This document shows positions 1-8,649 of a DNA stretch of 16,405 nucleotides, piece by piece. The notes beneath the pieces are model-generated. The model was not told the origin of the DNA. It saw nothing but the letters and a program-made list of their open reading frames with translations, and ran no database searches. The DNA is taken from positions 1 through 16,405 of the forward strand of contig DEUU01000055.1 of assembly GCA_002362735.1 (NCBI GenBank), given 5' to 3'. Source of the stretch: Dehalococcoidia bacterium UBA3254 (GTDB taxonomy: Bacteria; Chloroflexota; Dehalococcoidia; Dehalococcoidales; UBA3254). Made by a program: the position numbers and the translations under genes. Numbering within the stretch: the first letter of the stretch is position 1; every line of letters starts with the position of its first letter.

Positions 1-410
1 GGCTGATGGGCCGCATCGATGATGTTATCAAAGTTTCCGGACATCGTATCGGCACGGCTGAAGTAGAAAGCGCTCTGGTTTCCTATCCTTCAGTAGCTGA
101 GGCGGCAGTCGTGGGTATGCCTCATGCTATTAAGGGCGAAGGAATCTATGCTTACGTCACTCTTAAAGCGGGTATTAACGGTACAGATGATCTGAAGAAA
201 GAACTTGTTGCTCATGTGAGAAAAGTGATTGGTCCTATTGCCAGTCCGGACAAGATTCAGTTTACAGACGGTCTGCCGAAGACCAGAAGTGGTAAGATTA
301 TGAGAAGAATTCTGGTTAAGATTGCTGCTGGTGACAATAGTAATCTCGGAGATACCAGCACTCTGGCAGATCCTTCAGTTGTTGATACGTTGATAAAAGG
401 TAAACAATAA
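1..410 (+). CDS. acsA: Acetyl-CoA synthetase, C-terminal fragment (5' end outside window)
   Basis: AMP-forming acetyl-CoA synthetase activates acetate to acetyl-CoA through an acetyl-AMP intermediate in the cytoplasm. Only the last ~135 codons are present; the first complete codon starts at base 3, and the ATG at 6 is internal. The fragment begins with the hinge/C-terminal domain signature [20 protein letters not shown], continues through the [17 protein letters not shown] strand region, and ends with [11 protein letters not shown], whose lysine is the catalytic and acetylation-regulated residue of the family. The tail [18 protein letters not shown] segment is typical of Acs rather than of other acyl-CoA ligases. 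The stop is TAA at 408-410, 70 bases before atpA. The same-strand arrangement allows readthrough into the ATP synthase genes, but a strong hairpin lies between them. Family assignment is secure; acetate as the substrate is inferred from the C-terminal motifs only. Confidence 0.93.
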   Translation, partial: LMGRIDDVIKVSGHRIGTAEVESALVSYPSVAEAAVVGMPHAIKGEGIYAYVTLKAGINGTDDLKKELVAHVRKVIGPIASPDKIQFTDGLPKTRSGKIMRRILVKIAAGDNSNLGDTSTLADPSVVDTLIKGKQ

Positions 411-425
411 ACGTTAGATACTCAA

Positions 426-460
426 TTCCTCTTCCCCTCTAAAAAAGAGGGGAAGAGGAA
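426..460 (+). other. Perfect 15-bp hairpin between acsA and atpA
   Basis: Bases 426-440 (TTCCTCTTCCCCTCT) are exactly complementary to 446-460, with an AAAAA loop at 441-445. Neither strand has a T-run after the stem, so this is not a canonical intrinsic terminator. It could be a factor-assisted terminator of acsA, an mRNA-stabilising or processing structure, or part of the atpA leader, since the atpA ribosome binding site (AGGTGG, 471-476) starts 10 bases after it. The structure is seen directly; its role is not known. Confidence 0.75.
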
Positions 461-480
461 CAAAGGTAAAAGGTGGATAG

Positions 481-1992
481 ATGGCAACAAAAGGTCAAGA
501 TATTATCTCAGTGATAAAGCAGCAGATTGAGCAATTCGGGATGGCTGTGACCATGACAGACGTCGGCACCGTTATCGAAGTCGGCGATGGAATTGCCAGA
601 ATTCATGGACTTTCCGGTTGTAAATATAACGAATTATTAGAGTTCCCAAACAACATCATGGGAGTAGCTCTCAACCTGGAAGAAGATAGTGTCTCAGCTA
701 TCATTATGGGTGATTATTCGAAGATCAGAGAGGGAGACGAAGTTAAAACGACCGGGAGAATTGCCGAAGTCCCGGTTGGAGAAAGTCTTATCGGAAGGGT
801 AGTCGATTCTTTGGGACGTCCTATAGACGGCAAAGGCCCGATAAGAACCAGTAAGACCCGTCCCATAGAAAGAATTGCGCCGAACGTTGTAGTGCGTACA
901 TCCGTGAACACTCCCGTGCAAACCGGCATCAAGGCTATTGACAGCCTCATTCCAATTGGGCGCGGACAGCGTGAATTAATCATTGGTGATCGCACAACTG
1001 GTAAGACCGCTATTGCTCTGGATGCTATTATTAACCAAAAAGGTCAAAATTTGATCTGTATTTATGTTGCCATCGGGCAGAAAGCTTCTAAAGTGTCCCA
1101 GGTGGTATCTTCACTCGAAGAGAACGGAGCTATGGAGCATACCATCGTAGTAGCGGCAAATGCTTCCGATTCAGCAGCTCTGCAATATCTGGCGCCCTAC
1201 GCCGGCTGCGCCATGGGTGAAGAGTTCATGGAATCAGGGAAAGATGCCCTGGTAATTTATGATGATTTATCGAAACACGCCTGGGCATACCGGCAGATTT
1301 CTTTGCTGTTACGCCGTCCACCCGGACGTGAAGCCTATCCGGGAGATGTATTTTATCTGCATAGCCGTTTGCTGGAAAGAGCAGCGAAACTGGATCCCAA
1401 GTACGGCGGTGGATCATTAACGGCGTTACCCATTATTGAAACTCAGGCTGGTGATATTTCAGCCTACATTCCGACAAATGTTATCTCAATTACTGACGGC
1501 CAGATTTTCTTGGAAGCTGATTTATTTAACGCTAATATTCGGCCTGCGGTAAACGTTGGTCTGTCCGTTTCAAGGGTAGGAAGTTCCGCGCAAACTAAAG
1601 CTATGAAGCAGGTAGCCGGAAGATTAAAAGGCGAACTGTCTCAATATCAGTCTCTGGAGGCTTTTGCCTCGTTTGGCGGAGCTGAGCTGGATAAGGCAAC
1701 GCGCGATCAGCTGAATCGTGGTAAGCGTATTATTGAAGTACTAAAACAGCCCGTGTTTTCTCCCGTATCACTCGAAAAACAGGTCACGATTCTTTACGCG
1801 GTCAATAATGGATACCTGGATGACGTGCCGGTTGAAAAAATTCATGCTTTCGAAACGGGATTGCACCGGTTCCTCGAATCTTCAAATGCTGCATTGCTGA
1901 ATGCAATTGCGACACGAAAGGAATTGAACCCGGAACTGGAAGCATCTTTAAAGAAATCCCTGCAACAGTACAAACAAGGCTTAACATTGTAA
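481..1992 (+). CDS. atpA: ATP synthase F1 subunit alpha
   Basis: Alpha subunit of the F1 head, alternating with beta in the catalytic hexamer on the cytoplasmic face. The 503-residue length is normal. Residues 1-95 hold the N-terminal helix and beta-barrel ([21 protein letters not shown]). The nucleotide domain has the P-loop GDRTTGKT at 169-176, where the usual third-to-fourth residue pair RQ is RT. The arginine finger that reaches the beta active site is R365 in [13 protein letters not shown]. The C-terminal helical domain is complete. The ATG at 481 follows AGGTGG with a 4-base gap, and the protein starts with a normal family N-terminus. It is followed 28 bases later by atpG. The gene immediately upstream is acsA, not atpH/atpF as in the standard operon. 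Assignment is certain from full-length similarity. Confidence 0.99.
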   Translation: MATKGQDIISVIKQQIEQFGMAVTMTDVGTVIEVGDGIARIHGLSGCKYNELLEFPNNIMGVALNLEEDSVSAIIMGDYSKIREGDEVKTTGRIAEVPVGESLIGRVVDSLGRPIDGKGPIRTSKTRPIERIAPNVVVRTSVNTPVQTGIKAIDSLIPIGRGQRELIIGDRTTGKTAIALDAIINQKGQNLICIYVAIGQKASKVSQVVSSLEENGAMEHTIVVAANASDSAALQYLAPYAGCAMGEEFMESGKDALVIYDDLSKHAWAYRQISLLLRRPPGREAYPGDVFYLHSRLLERAAKLDPKYGGGSLTALPIIETQAGDISAYIPTNVISITDGQIFLEADLFNANIRPAVNVGLSVSRVGSSAQTKAMKQVAGRLKGELSQYQSLEAFASFGGAELDKATRDQLNRGKRIIEVLKQPVFSPVSLEKQVTILYAVNNGYLDDVPVEKIHAFETGLHRFLESSNAALLNAIATRKELNPELEASLKKSLQQYKQGLTL

Positions 1993-2020
1993 AAAATAGA
2001 GAATAGGACCGTAGAATAAT

Positions 2021-2878
2021 TTGGCTAATACACGAACGATTCGGCGGCGTATACGCGGTGTCCAAAACACTGCCAAGATTACCAGAGCGATGGAAATGGT
2101 TGCCAGTTCGAAGATGCGCAAAGCTCAAGAGAGAGGACTGGCGGGTAGACCATACTCTGACAAGATAAAACAGGTCATAGCAGACCTGGCAGCTTTAAAA
2201 CAGAGTGATGGTGAAGTACATCCGCTACTGAAGAGCAGGCCGGTTAAAAAAATAGCAGTTATTCATATCACTCCTGACCGTGGTCTTTCCGGAGGAATGG
2301 ACTCTAATCTTAACCGTAAAACCGCGGGGTTCATTCTCCAACAACAATCGCCGGTGACTCTCGTTGTAGTGGGTAGACGCGGCATTGACTACATGCGAAG
2401 ATATGGACGAGAAATCAGAGCAGAGTTTAGTAAAATAGGCGATAAGCCGAGCTTGATTGACACTTTGCCGATCTCCCGCATCATTATCGACGATTACTCT
2501 AATCAGACGGTAGACAAAGTTTATCTGGTTTATGCTCAGTTTATCAATACGATGCGTCAGGTACCCGTTGTGCAGCAGATTTTACCCGTAGTTCCCTTGG
2601 AATCCGCGAAGGGACAGAATTCGGATTATATTTTTGAACCTAATGCTCAGGCGGTGTTAGACCGGCTATTACCTCGTTTTGTAGAATCAGAAGTCTATCA
2701 TGCCATTCTGGAATCAATTGCCAGCGAACAATCCGCCAGAATGGTTGCAATGCGAAATGCTACCGAAAGTGCCAATGAGCTTTTACAGTCGTTGACTCTG
2801 GCTTATTACAAAGCACGGCAAGAGTCGATTACATCAGAGCTTTTGGATATTGTCGGCGGCGCAGCAGCTATAGCTTAA
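2021..2878 (+). CDS. atpG: ATP synthase F1 subunit gamma
   Basis: Gamma is the central rotor shaft that couples proton flow through Fo to catalysis in alpha3beta3. The 285-residue protein opens with the conserved coiled-coil start (RTIRRRIRGVQNTAKITRAMEMVASSKM), has the Rossmann-like middle domain (ITPDRGLSGGMDSNLNR), and closes with the second shaft helix (SEQSARMVAMRNATESANELLQSL...ARQESITSELLDIVGGA). The start is TTG at 2021; it is required to include the conserved second residue onward and has only a weak purine-rich site (ATAGGA) upstream, so gamma translation may depend partly on coupling to atpA 28 bases before. The stop TAA is at 2876-2878, followed by atpD after 15 bases. Confidence 0.98.
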   Translation: MANTRTIRRRIRGVQNTAKITRAMEMVASSKMRKAQERGLAGRPYSDKIKQVIADLAALKQSDGEVHPLLKSRPVKKIAVIHITPDRGLSGGMDSNLNRKTAGFILQQQSPVTLVVVGRRGIDYMRRYGREIRAEFSKIGDKPSLIDTLPISRIIIDDYSNQTVDKVYLVYAQFINTMRQVPVVQQILPVVPLESAKGQNSDYIFEPNAQAVLDRLLPRFVESEVYHAILESIASEQSARMVAMRNATESANELLQSLTLAYYKARQESITSELLDIVGGAAAIA

Positions 2879-4285
<1,407 letters not shown>

Positions 4286-4293
4286 GTTAAAGC

Positions 4294-4710
4294 ATGACTA
4301 TTAAATTGGATATAGTGACAGTAGAACGAATTGTCTTCTCGGATGACGTGGATATCGTCGTCGCTCCCGGGCAGGATGGGGAAATGGGAATCTTACCTCA
4401 TCACGCGCCATTAATGACAACTCTCAAACCAGGTGAGTTGATAGCCAGAAAATCAGGAGAAGAATACAGCCTGGCTATTAGCGGTGGTTTTTTGGAAGTA
4501 AGGCCGGATAGAGTTATTGTGCTGGCTGACTCAGCGGAAAGAGCGGAAGAAATTGATATCGCCAGGGCTGAAGAAGCAAAACGAAAAGCTCAGGAAGAGC
4601 TGGCCCACCCCACTTCTCAACTGGAAACTGCCAGCGCCGAAGCAGCGTTACGCCGGGCTTTAGCACGTATTGAAGTAGCCGATAGAAGAAAGAAGAAACG
4701 AAAGGGTTAA
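4294..4710 (+). CDS. atpC: ATP synthase F1 subunit epsilon
   Basis: Epsilon sits at the foot of gamma, contacts the c-ring and can inhibit hydrolysis through its C-terminal helices. The 138-residue protein shows the N-terminal beta-sandwich ([43 protein letters not shown]...[26 protein letters not shown]) and a C-terminal helical hairpin of Ala/Glu/Arg-rich sequence ([14 protein letters not shown]...[21 protein letters not shown]), ending in a very basic tail. The ATG lies 8 bases after the atpD stop, and its weak AGG site overlaps that stop, so translational coupling is likely. It is the last gene of the atp run; a hairpin follows at 4741-4782. Confidence 0.97.
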   Translation: MTIKLDIVTVERIVFSDDVDIVVAPGQDGEMGILPHHAPLMTTLKPGELIARKSGEEYSLAISGGFLEVRPDRVIVLADSAERAEEIDIARAEEAKRKAQEELAHPTSQLETASAEAALRRALARIEVADRRKKKRKG

Positions 4711-4740
4711 TAATTAGCACGGTTATCACGGATAAATAAA

Positions 4741-4782
4741 ACGAGCTGGAATCGAAAGTCAAACCTAAATATTCCAGCTCGT
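4741..4782. terminator. Bidirectional intrinsic terminator between atpC and khpA
   Basis: ACGAGCTGGAAT (4741-4752) and ATTCCAGCTCGT (4771-4782) form a perfect 12-bp stem with an 18-base loop. Read on the - strand, the stem is followed directly by TTTATTTAT (complement of 4740-4732), a good U-tract for ending rpsP-khpA transcription. Read on the + strand it is followed by AACTTTTAT, a weaker tract that could still stop atp transcription. The position between two convergent operons fits this role. Confidence 0.85.
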
Positions 4783-4824
4783 AACTTTTATAGCTAGTTA
4801 ACAGGTATTAGCTTTACCTGGGTT

Positions 4825-5052
4825 TTAGAGGATTTGAAGGGTAGCCCGGGTACCTAGCTTGGCAGCCTTTACTCGGAGTAAAGTTCGCATCGCCTCTACG
4901 ATTCGTCCCTGCTTTCCGATTACTCTGCCCTTGTCTTCATCTGCAACCTGCAGTTTAAAGGTGACACCCTGCTCACTGGTCTCTTCGGTAATAACTACCT
5001 TATCAGGAGCATCTACAATGGCTTTTACGATGTATTCCAATAGCTCTCTCAT
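4825..5052 (-). CDS. khpA: KH-domain RNA-binding protein KhpA
   Basis: Small single-KH RNA-binding protein (formerly YlqC). In Firmicutes it partners with KhpB and is linked to cell-length control and RNA metabolism; the role in this lineage is not established. The 75 residues contain the KH core, with the GxxG loop in VIGKQGR (G46-K-Q-G49) followed by the helix IVEAMRTLLRVKAAKLG. The start overlaps the rpsP stop by four bases (ATGA on the - strand, 5049-5052), and a clear AAGGAG lies at 5058-5063, so the two genes are translationally coupled. rpsP-khpA adjacency is widely conserved, but here khpA is followed by a terminator rather than by rimM-trmD. Confidence 0.94.
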   Translation of the reverse strand: MRELLEYIVKAIVDAPDKVVITEETSEQGVTFKLQVADEDKGRVIGKQGRIVEAMRTLLRVKAAKLGTRATLQIL

Positions 5053-5318
5053 GGTTTCTCCTTGCTTGCGTTAAACTTATCTAAGATACCGGCTTTGTTT
5101 AACAGCCTGGCAGCGGTAGCCGTTGGTTGAGCACCCTGTTTGAGCCAATCTAAAGCTTGTTGTTCATCTATCATTAATTCTTCGGGCTGCGAGCGAGGGT
5201 TATAATGCCCGATGATATTAATAAATTTGCCATCCCGAGACGATCTGGAATCAGCAATTACTAACCTGTAGCTTGGCTGTTTAGTAGCTCCGACTCTGCG
5301 TAGTTTAATTTTTACCAT
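5049..5318 (-). CDS. rpsP: 30S ribosomal protein S16
   Basis: S16 binds 16S rRNA early in small-subunit assembly. The 89-residue protein has the family start MVKIKLRRVGATKQPSYRLV, then ADSRSSRDGKFINIIGHYNP and the segment DWLKQGAQPTATAARLLNKAG, a normal length and order. The start codon ATG (5316-5318) has a GGGGAA/AAGGA purine tract just upstream. A near-consensus promoter is present at 5364-5393. It is the first gene of a two-gene operon with khpA; ffh, the common upstream partner, is absent. Confidence 0.98.
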   Translation of the reverse strand: MVKIKLRRVGATKQPSYRLVIADSRSSRDGKFINIIGHYNPRSQPEELMIDEQQALDWLKQGAQPTATAARLLNKAGILDKFNASKEKP

Positions 5319-5363
5319 TTTCCCCTATTTCCTTCAGATTTGAGACCATTCTTAATATAGCTA

Positions 5364-5393
5364 ATTATGCAACATAGAATGGCGCGATGTCAA
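5364..5393 (-). promoter_or_regulatory. Sigma-70-type promoter for rpsP-khpA
   Basis: On the - strand there is a perfect -35 TTGACA (5393-5388), an 18-base spacer and a -10 CATAAT (5369-5364, five of six consensus). The predicted start lies near 5357, giving an rpsP leader of roughly 40 bases. It lies downstream of the small Cys-rich gene stop and faces rpsP only. Confidence 0.75.
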
Positions 5394-5478
5394 CTTAACA
5401 ACGATTACCTATCTATATACTTTATATTACAAATTTGCCATATCCTCAAGGGTTTATGCTGAATTATTTACCCCTCTC

Positions 5479-5595
5479 TCAAAATGGCAATCTTTTACGA
5501 TGGTACTCTCGGCAGACTTCACACGAACCGTGCCGTTTACATTTCATTTTAGGACAACGACAATTCACCGGATTTATGTTTTTATTATCGGCCAT
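5479..5595 (-). CDS. 38-residue Cys/His-rich small protein, probable metal-binding
   Basis: A short gene of 39 codons including the stop (TGA at 5481-5479), encoding a basic peptide with four cysteines and two histidines in a compact pattern: NCRC at residues 11-14, CKRHGSC at 19-25, then C28 and YH at 31-32. The pattern resembles short zinc-binding-like proteins of the form CPxxxCxRHGxCxxCxxYH that I recall from several anaerobes; the exact family name is not known to me. The ATG start has a good ribosome site, GGGGAG at 5603-5608, seven bases upstream. Cysteine and histidine density is far above chance for 38 codons. The product is probably cytoplasmic, having no signal peptide or membrane segment. 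Metal binding and function are inference. The overlapping + strand frame (5435-5641) lacks a comparable start site and looks like its shadow. Confidence 0.72.
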   Translation of the reverse strand: MADNKNINPVNCRCPKMKCKRHGSCEVCREYHRKRLPF

Positions 5596-5682
5596 TCCAA
5601 TACTCCCCGACATGAGCGTATATTGTGAATATATGACATGAATAATTATATCGAAACATAAGTATTAATCTACCTGGACAGG

Positions 5683-5711
5683 TTGTGGGTATATAAAGCG
5701 ACCGTTATAAT
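5683..5711 (+). promoter_or_regulatory. Promoter for endonuclease V, placed for a leaderless transcript
   Basis: A perfect -10 TATAAT at 5706-5711 is preceded at 17 bases by a partial -35 TTGTGG (5683-5688). The nfi ATG begins at 5718, seven bases after the -10, which is where transcription should start. There is no Shine-Dalgarno sequence in between, consistent with a leaderless mRNA. Confidence 0.68.
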
Positions 5712-5717
5712 GAAATC

Positions 5718-6383
5718 ATGCATATTGAAAAATTGCATGCATGGAATGTTACCGTTGATCAGGCGATTGATATCCAGCATAATCTTGCGAACAGGATTAT
5801 TCAATCCGGTGAAATTAAATCACCCAGGTTCATATTGGGTTTGGATGTATCCGTAAAGAACAGAAATGAAGCCACCGCGGCAGCAGTGGTCTTGAATTAT
5901 CCGGAACTCGTAGTAGTTGAAAAGGCCATTGAGAAAGGGGAAATTGAGTTTCCATATATTCCGGGATTATTATCTTTCAGAGAAGTTCCGATTACCCTCA
6001 GAACATGTGAGAAACTGAAAACAAATCTGGATCTGGTCATGGTAGATGGACAGGGGGTTGCACATCCCAGAAGGATTGGACTGGCCTCTCACTTAGGTCT
6101 GTTTCTAAATATTCCCACTATCGGGTGTGCTAAATCCCGTTTATATGGGAATTATAAAGAACCACCTGATATCCCCGGTAGCTATAGTGATATTACTGAC
6201 AATGATGGAAATATAATCGGGGCAGTACTCAGGACAAAATCAGGAGTAAAACCATTATTTATTTCTGTTGGGCACATGATTGGTCTATCCTCTGCCATTC
6301 AATGGGTGTTAAAATGTTCACGAGGTTATCGTTTGCCGGAAACTACGCGGCTGGCCCACCTGGCGAGTAAAGGAAATCTTTGA
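5718..6383 (+). CDS. nfi: Endonuclease V (deoxyinosine 3' endonuclease)
   Basis: Cuts DNA one base 3' of deoxyinosine and other deaminated bases, starting their repair. The 221-residue length is standard. The three metal-binding carboxylates are all visible: D43 in GLDVS, E89 in LLSFRE and D110 in MVDGQG. The wedge motif PYIPG is at 79-83, and K139 (GCAKSRLYG) and H214 are also retained. These positions coincide with those I recall for the Thermotoga maritima enzyme, so an active enzyme is expected. The ATG at 5718 gives the normal N-terminus (MHIEKLHAWNVT...AIDIQ) but has no ribosome binding site and sits at the likely transcription start. prfB follows after 37 bases on the same strand with no terminator seen. 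Confidence 0.96.
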   Translation: MHIEKLHAWNVTVDQAIDIQHNLANRIIQSGEIKSPRFILGLDVSVKNRNEATAAAVVLNYPELVVVEKAIEKGEIEFPYIPGLLSFREVPITLRTCEKLKTNLDLVMVDGQGVAHPRRIGLASHLGLFLNIPTIGCAKSRLYGNYKEPPDIPGSYSDITDNDGNIIGAVLRTKSGVKPLFISVGHMIGLSSAIQWVLKCSRGYRLPETTRLAHLASKGNL

Positions 6384-6420
6384 TCAAACAATTCTAATTA
6401 AAAGGATTTAGTGGAGAATG

Positions 6421-7528
6421 ATGCAAGAACTTAATGGAAAAATAGAAGACTTAAAGGCTCGAGTGAAGTCATCACTGGTGCGTCTTTGATGTTAGTGGAA
6501 AAGAGAAAGAAATCCTAGAGTTGGAGAAGCAGTCATCTCAGCCGGATTTATGGCAAGACCCAAATAAAGCTCAGTCTCTCATGCGCCAGTTGGCAGAGAA
6601 CCGAAGAGTGGCTGAAAAATGGAGGGGCATTGAGAAAAGAATAACGGACGTAGCGGAACTGTTGTTGCTGGCCCAGGAAGAAAAAGACAGTGACTTAGCA
6701 GCTGACGTACAATCCGAAGTCGACCAGTCAGCCCAACAACTTGAGGAAATGGAATTTGAATTAGCTTTTAGCGGTCCGTATGATTCCAGAAATGCTATTC
6801 TTTCGATCCATGCCGGAGCCGGGGGTACAGAATCCCAGGATTGGGCTAACATGCTTTTAAGAATGTTTCTGCGCTGGTCAGAAAGACGTGGCTACAAAGC
6901 CGAGGTACTGGATATTTCACCCGGAGAGGAAGCAGGCATAAAGAGCGTCGTATTAAATATTTCAGGTGACCATGCTTATGGTTATCTAAAGTCCGAACAC
7001 GGCGTTCACCGCCTGGTGAGACTTTCTCCTTTTGATGCAGACCATGCGCGGCACACGTCATTTGCCCTCGTGGAAGTGATACCGGAAGCCGAGAGCAACG
7101 TTGATGTTACGATTCAACCTGAAGATATAAAGCTAGAGGTCTTTCGTTCCAGCGGGCCGGGTGGACAACATATGCAGAAGAGCAGTACTGCAGTCAGGTT
7201 AACCCATATACCCAGCGGGATTGTAGTAGCTAGCCAGAGCGAACGTTCGCAGCTTCAGAATAAAACAATTGCGTTTAAAATACTGGAGGCCAGGTTATTT
7301 GAAAAAGAGCTCCAAAAACGAGCGGAAGAAAAAGCCAAATTAAAGGGAAAAAGGATTGAAGCAGGGTGGGGAAATCAAATCCGCAGCTATGTGCTGCATC
7401 CTTACAAAATGGTAAAAGACCATCGCACTGAATATCAATCCGGTAATCCGGAAGCAGTCCTTGATGGAGAGCTGGATGATTTTATCATCGCTTGTTTGCG
7501 CGAGGGTTTGGGGAGGGAGAATGAATAA
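6421..7528 (+). CDS. prfB: Peptide chain release factor 2, with programmed +1 frameshift
   Basis: RF2 reads UGA and UAA and triggers peptide release. The gene is in two frames: codons from ATG 6421 to CTT 6484-6486, then an in-frame TGA at 6487-6489. Skipping T6487 continues as GAT GTT AGT at 6488 through to TAA 7526-7528, giving 368 residues (22 + 346), the usual RF2 length. The slippery CTT TGA is the classical autoregulatory site, and a GGTG at 6477-6480, three bases before CTT, is a partial internal Shine-Dalgarno. The stop-codon recognition tripeptide SPF is at 202-204 and the catalytic GGQ at 247-249. An adjacent ATG at 6418 is in frame, but the GGAG at 6413-6416 is too close to it, so 6421 is preferred. 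An annotation starting at TTG 6521 would lose 33 residues. It overlaps the next gene by 8 bases. Confidence 0.96.
6477..6490 (+). promoter_or_regulatory. Programmed +1 ribosomal frameshift site of prfB
   Basis: GGTG, CGT, CTT, TGA, T in order. When RF2 is scarce the ribosome pauses at UGA and peptidyl-tRNA-Leu slips from CUU to UUU, restoring the downstream frame at GAT. The base after the stop is T rather than the C that I recall as the usual context (CUUUGAC). The upstream Shine-Dalgarno-like element is weaker than the AGGGGG of E. coli. Confidence 0.9.
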
Positions 7529-8648
7529 GAAGATCATCTTGATTTTCGTTACAATCGGTTTGCTATTGAGTATAATGGCCCTTGCTATGGCTCCGGTATT
7601 TGCCCAAAACCAGGGCCAGATAAAGGTTTCTAACAGCACTGTTCAACCCAGTTATCCGCTCAGCCTTAATTTTTCATGCCAGGTCAATGACAACGTGAAT
7701 ATCACGGATATACGTCTTCAATACCAGGTAGAACAGATGAGTTTTGCTCAGATTATCAGTGAAGTCAAAGTGCCTTTTAATCCAGCTAAGACAGGTTCAG
7801 CAAAATACTCATTGAATATGCTGCAAACTGGGCAGATACCTCCCGGAATCAATGTTGATTACTGGTGGTTAGTAAAAGACGCATCCGGGAATAGCCTGCA
7901 AACTAATCCAAATCATTATGCAGTGATAGATAACAAGCATTCCTGGAATAGCTTAACCAAGGGACAGATTAACTTATTATGGTACGGCCAAAATGATGCC
8001 TTCGGACAGACAGTGATGACGACCGCTCAATCCGCTCTGTCAAAACTGGCAAATGATACGGGGGCTGCACCGGACCGGACAATAAACCTGTCAATTTATA
8101 CAAGTCCTCAGGACTATTCCGCTTCTGTGACTGGCGCCTCTGAATGGTCAGGAGGAGTAACATTAGGGGGTTATAATTCTATTCTTTTGCTGATTCGGCC
8201 CGAAGTTCTGGACCTTGACCTTTCCGGGGTTGCGCATGAATTGACACATATAATCGTAAATCAAGTAACTTTTAATCCATATAATACTCTGCCGTTCTGG
8301 ATGAATGAAGGGCTCGCCATGTACATCCAGTATCCCTCGGGAATTTTACCGTCACAATTTACGGTTCCATTCAATAATAGTATAAAAAATAACAGTTTGA
8401 TTACGATAAGGAGTTTGAGTAGTCCTTTTTCGGCTTATGCTGACACGGCATTTTTGTCATATGCAGAAAGTTTTAGCGTTGTGACTTATTTAATAAACAT
8501 GTACGGTTCTACCAGGATGCTTCAGTTCCTGAATACATTCAAACAGGGTTCAACCTATGATGGAGCTTTACAGGCTAATTATGGATTTGACATGGATGGA
8601 CTTTTTACCCAATGGAAAGCCTGGGTAATCGCACAGAACGGAAAATGA
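7521..8648 (+). CDS. Secreted peptidase MA-like gluzincin
   Basis: A 375-residue predicted exported protein with a zinc peptidase core. Residues 1-28 form a signal peptide: MNKK, a hydrophobic run and a cleavage-like PVFA before QNQ. Residues ~35-135 look like an immunoglobulin-like beta domain (repeated alternating hydrophobic strands, YWWLVKDASGN). The zinc motif HELTH is at 239-243 and the third-ligand candidate E263 lies in FWMNEGLA, the spacing of the peptidase MA/M1-like superfamily. The ATG at 7521 is chosen over an in-frame ATG at 7461 because GGGAGG (7511-7516) is well placed and the signal peptide starts exactly there. It overlaps the prfB end by 8 bases, and radC begins one base after its stop. 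Substrate and role are unknown; related proteins are mostly unstudied. Confidence 0.82.
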   Translation: MNKKIILIFVTIGLLLSIMALAMAPVFAQNQGQIKVSNSTVQPSYPLSLNFSCQVNDNVNITDIRLQYQVEQMSFAQIISEVKVPFNPAKTGSAKYSLNMLQTGQIPPGINVDYWWLVKDASGNSLQTNPNHYAVIDNKHSWNSLTKGQINLLWYGQNDAFGQTVMTTAQSALSKLANDTGAAPDRTINLSIYTSPQDYSASVTGASEWSGGVTLGGYNSILLLIRPEVLDLDLSGVAHELTHIIVNQVTFNPYNTLPFWMNEGLAMYIQYPSGILPSQFTVPFNNSIKNNSLITIRSLSSPFSAYADTAFLSYAESFSVVTYLINMYGSTRMLQFLNTFKQGSTYDGALQANYGFDMDGLFTQWKAWVIAQNGK

Positions 8649-8649
8649 A

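Noticed and set aside
4802..4826. CAGGTA/TACCTG hairpin followed by GGTTTT as a + strand terminator for atpC
   Set aside because: The stem is only 6 bp and the T-run short, it touches the khpA stop, and the 12-bp hairpin at 4741-4782 is a much better candidate.
5435..5641. A 68-codon open frame on the + strand in the rpsP-nfi gap
   Set aside because: It has no ribosome binding site or recognisable motif and runs opposite the better supported Cys-rich gene on the - strand.
6421..6489. prfB as a pseudogene broken by an in-frame stop, or UGA read as selenocysteine
   Set aside because: CTT TGA at this exact point is the classical RF2 +1 frameshift site, and the downstream frame continues with normal RF2 sequence and all motifs.
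7461..7520. An upstream start for the secreted peptidase-like protein
   Set aside because: It would add 20 residues before the signal peptide and overlap prfB by 68 bases; the GGGAGG site fits ATG 7521.
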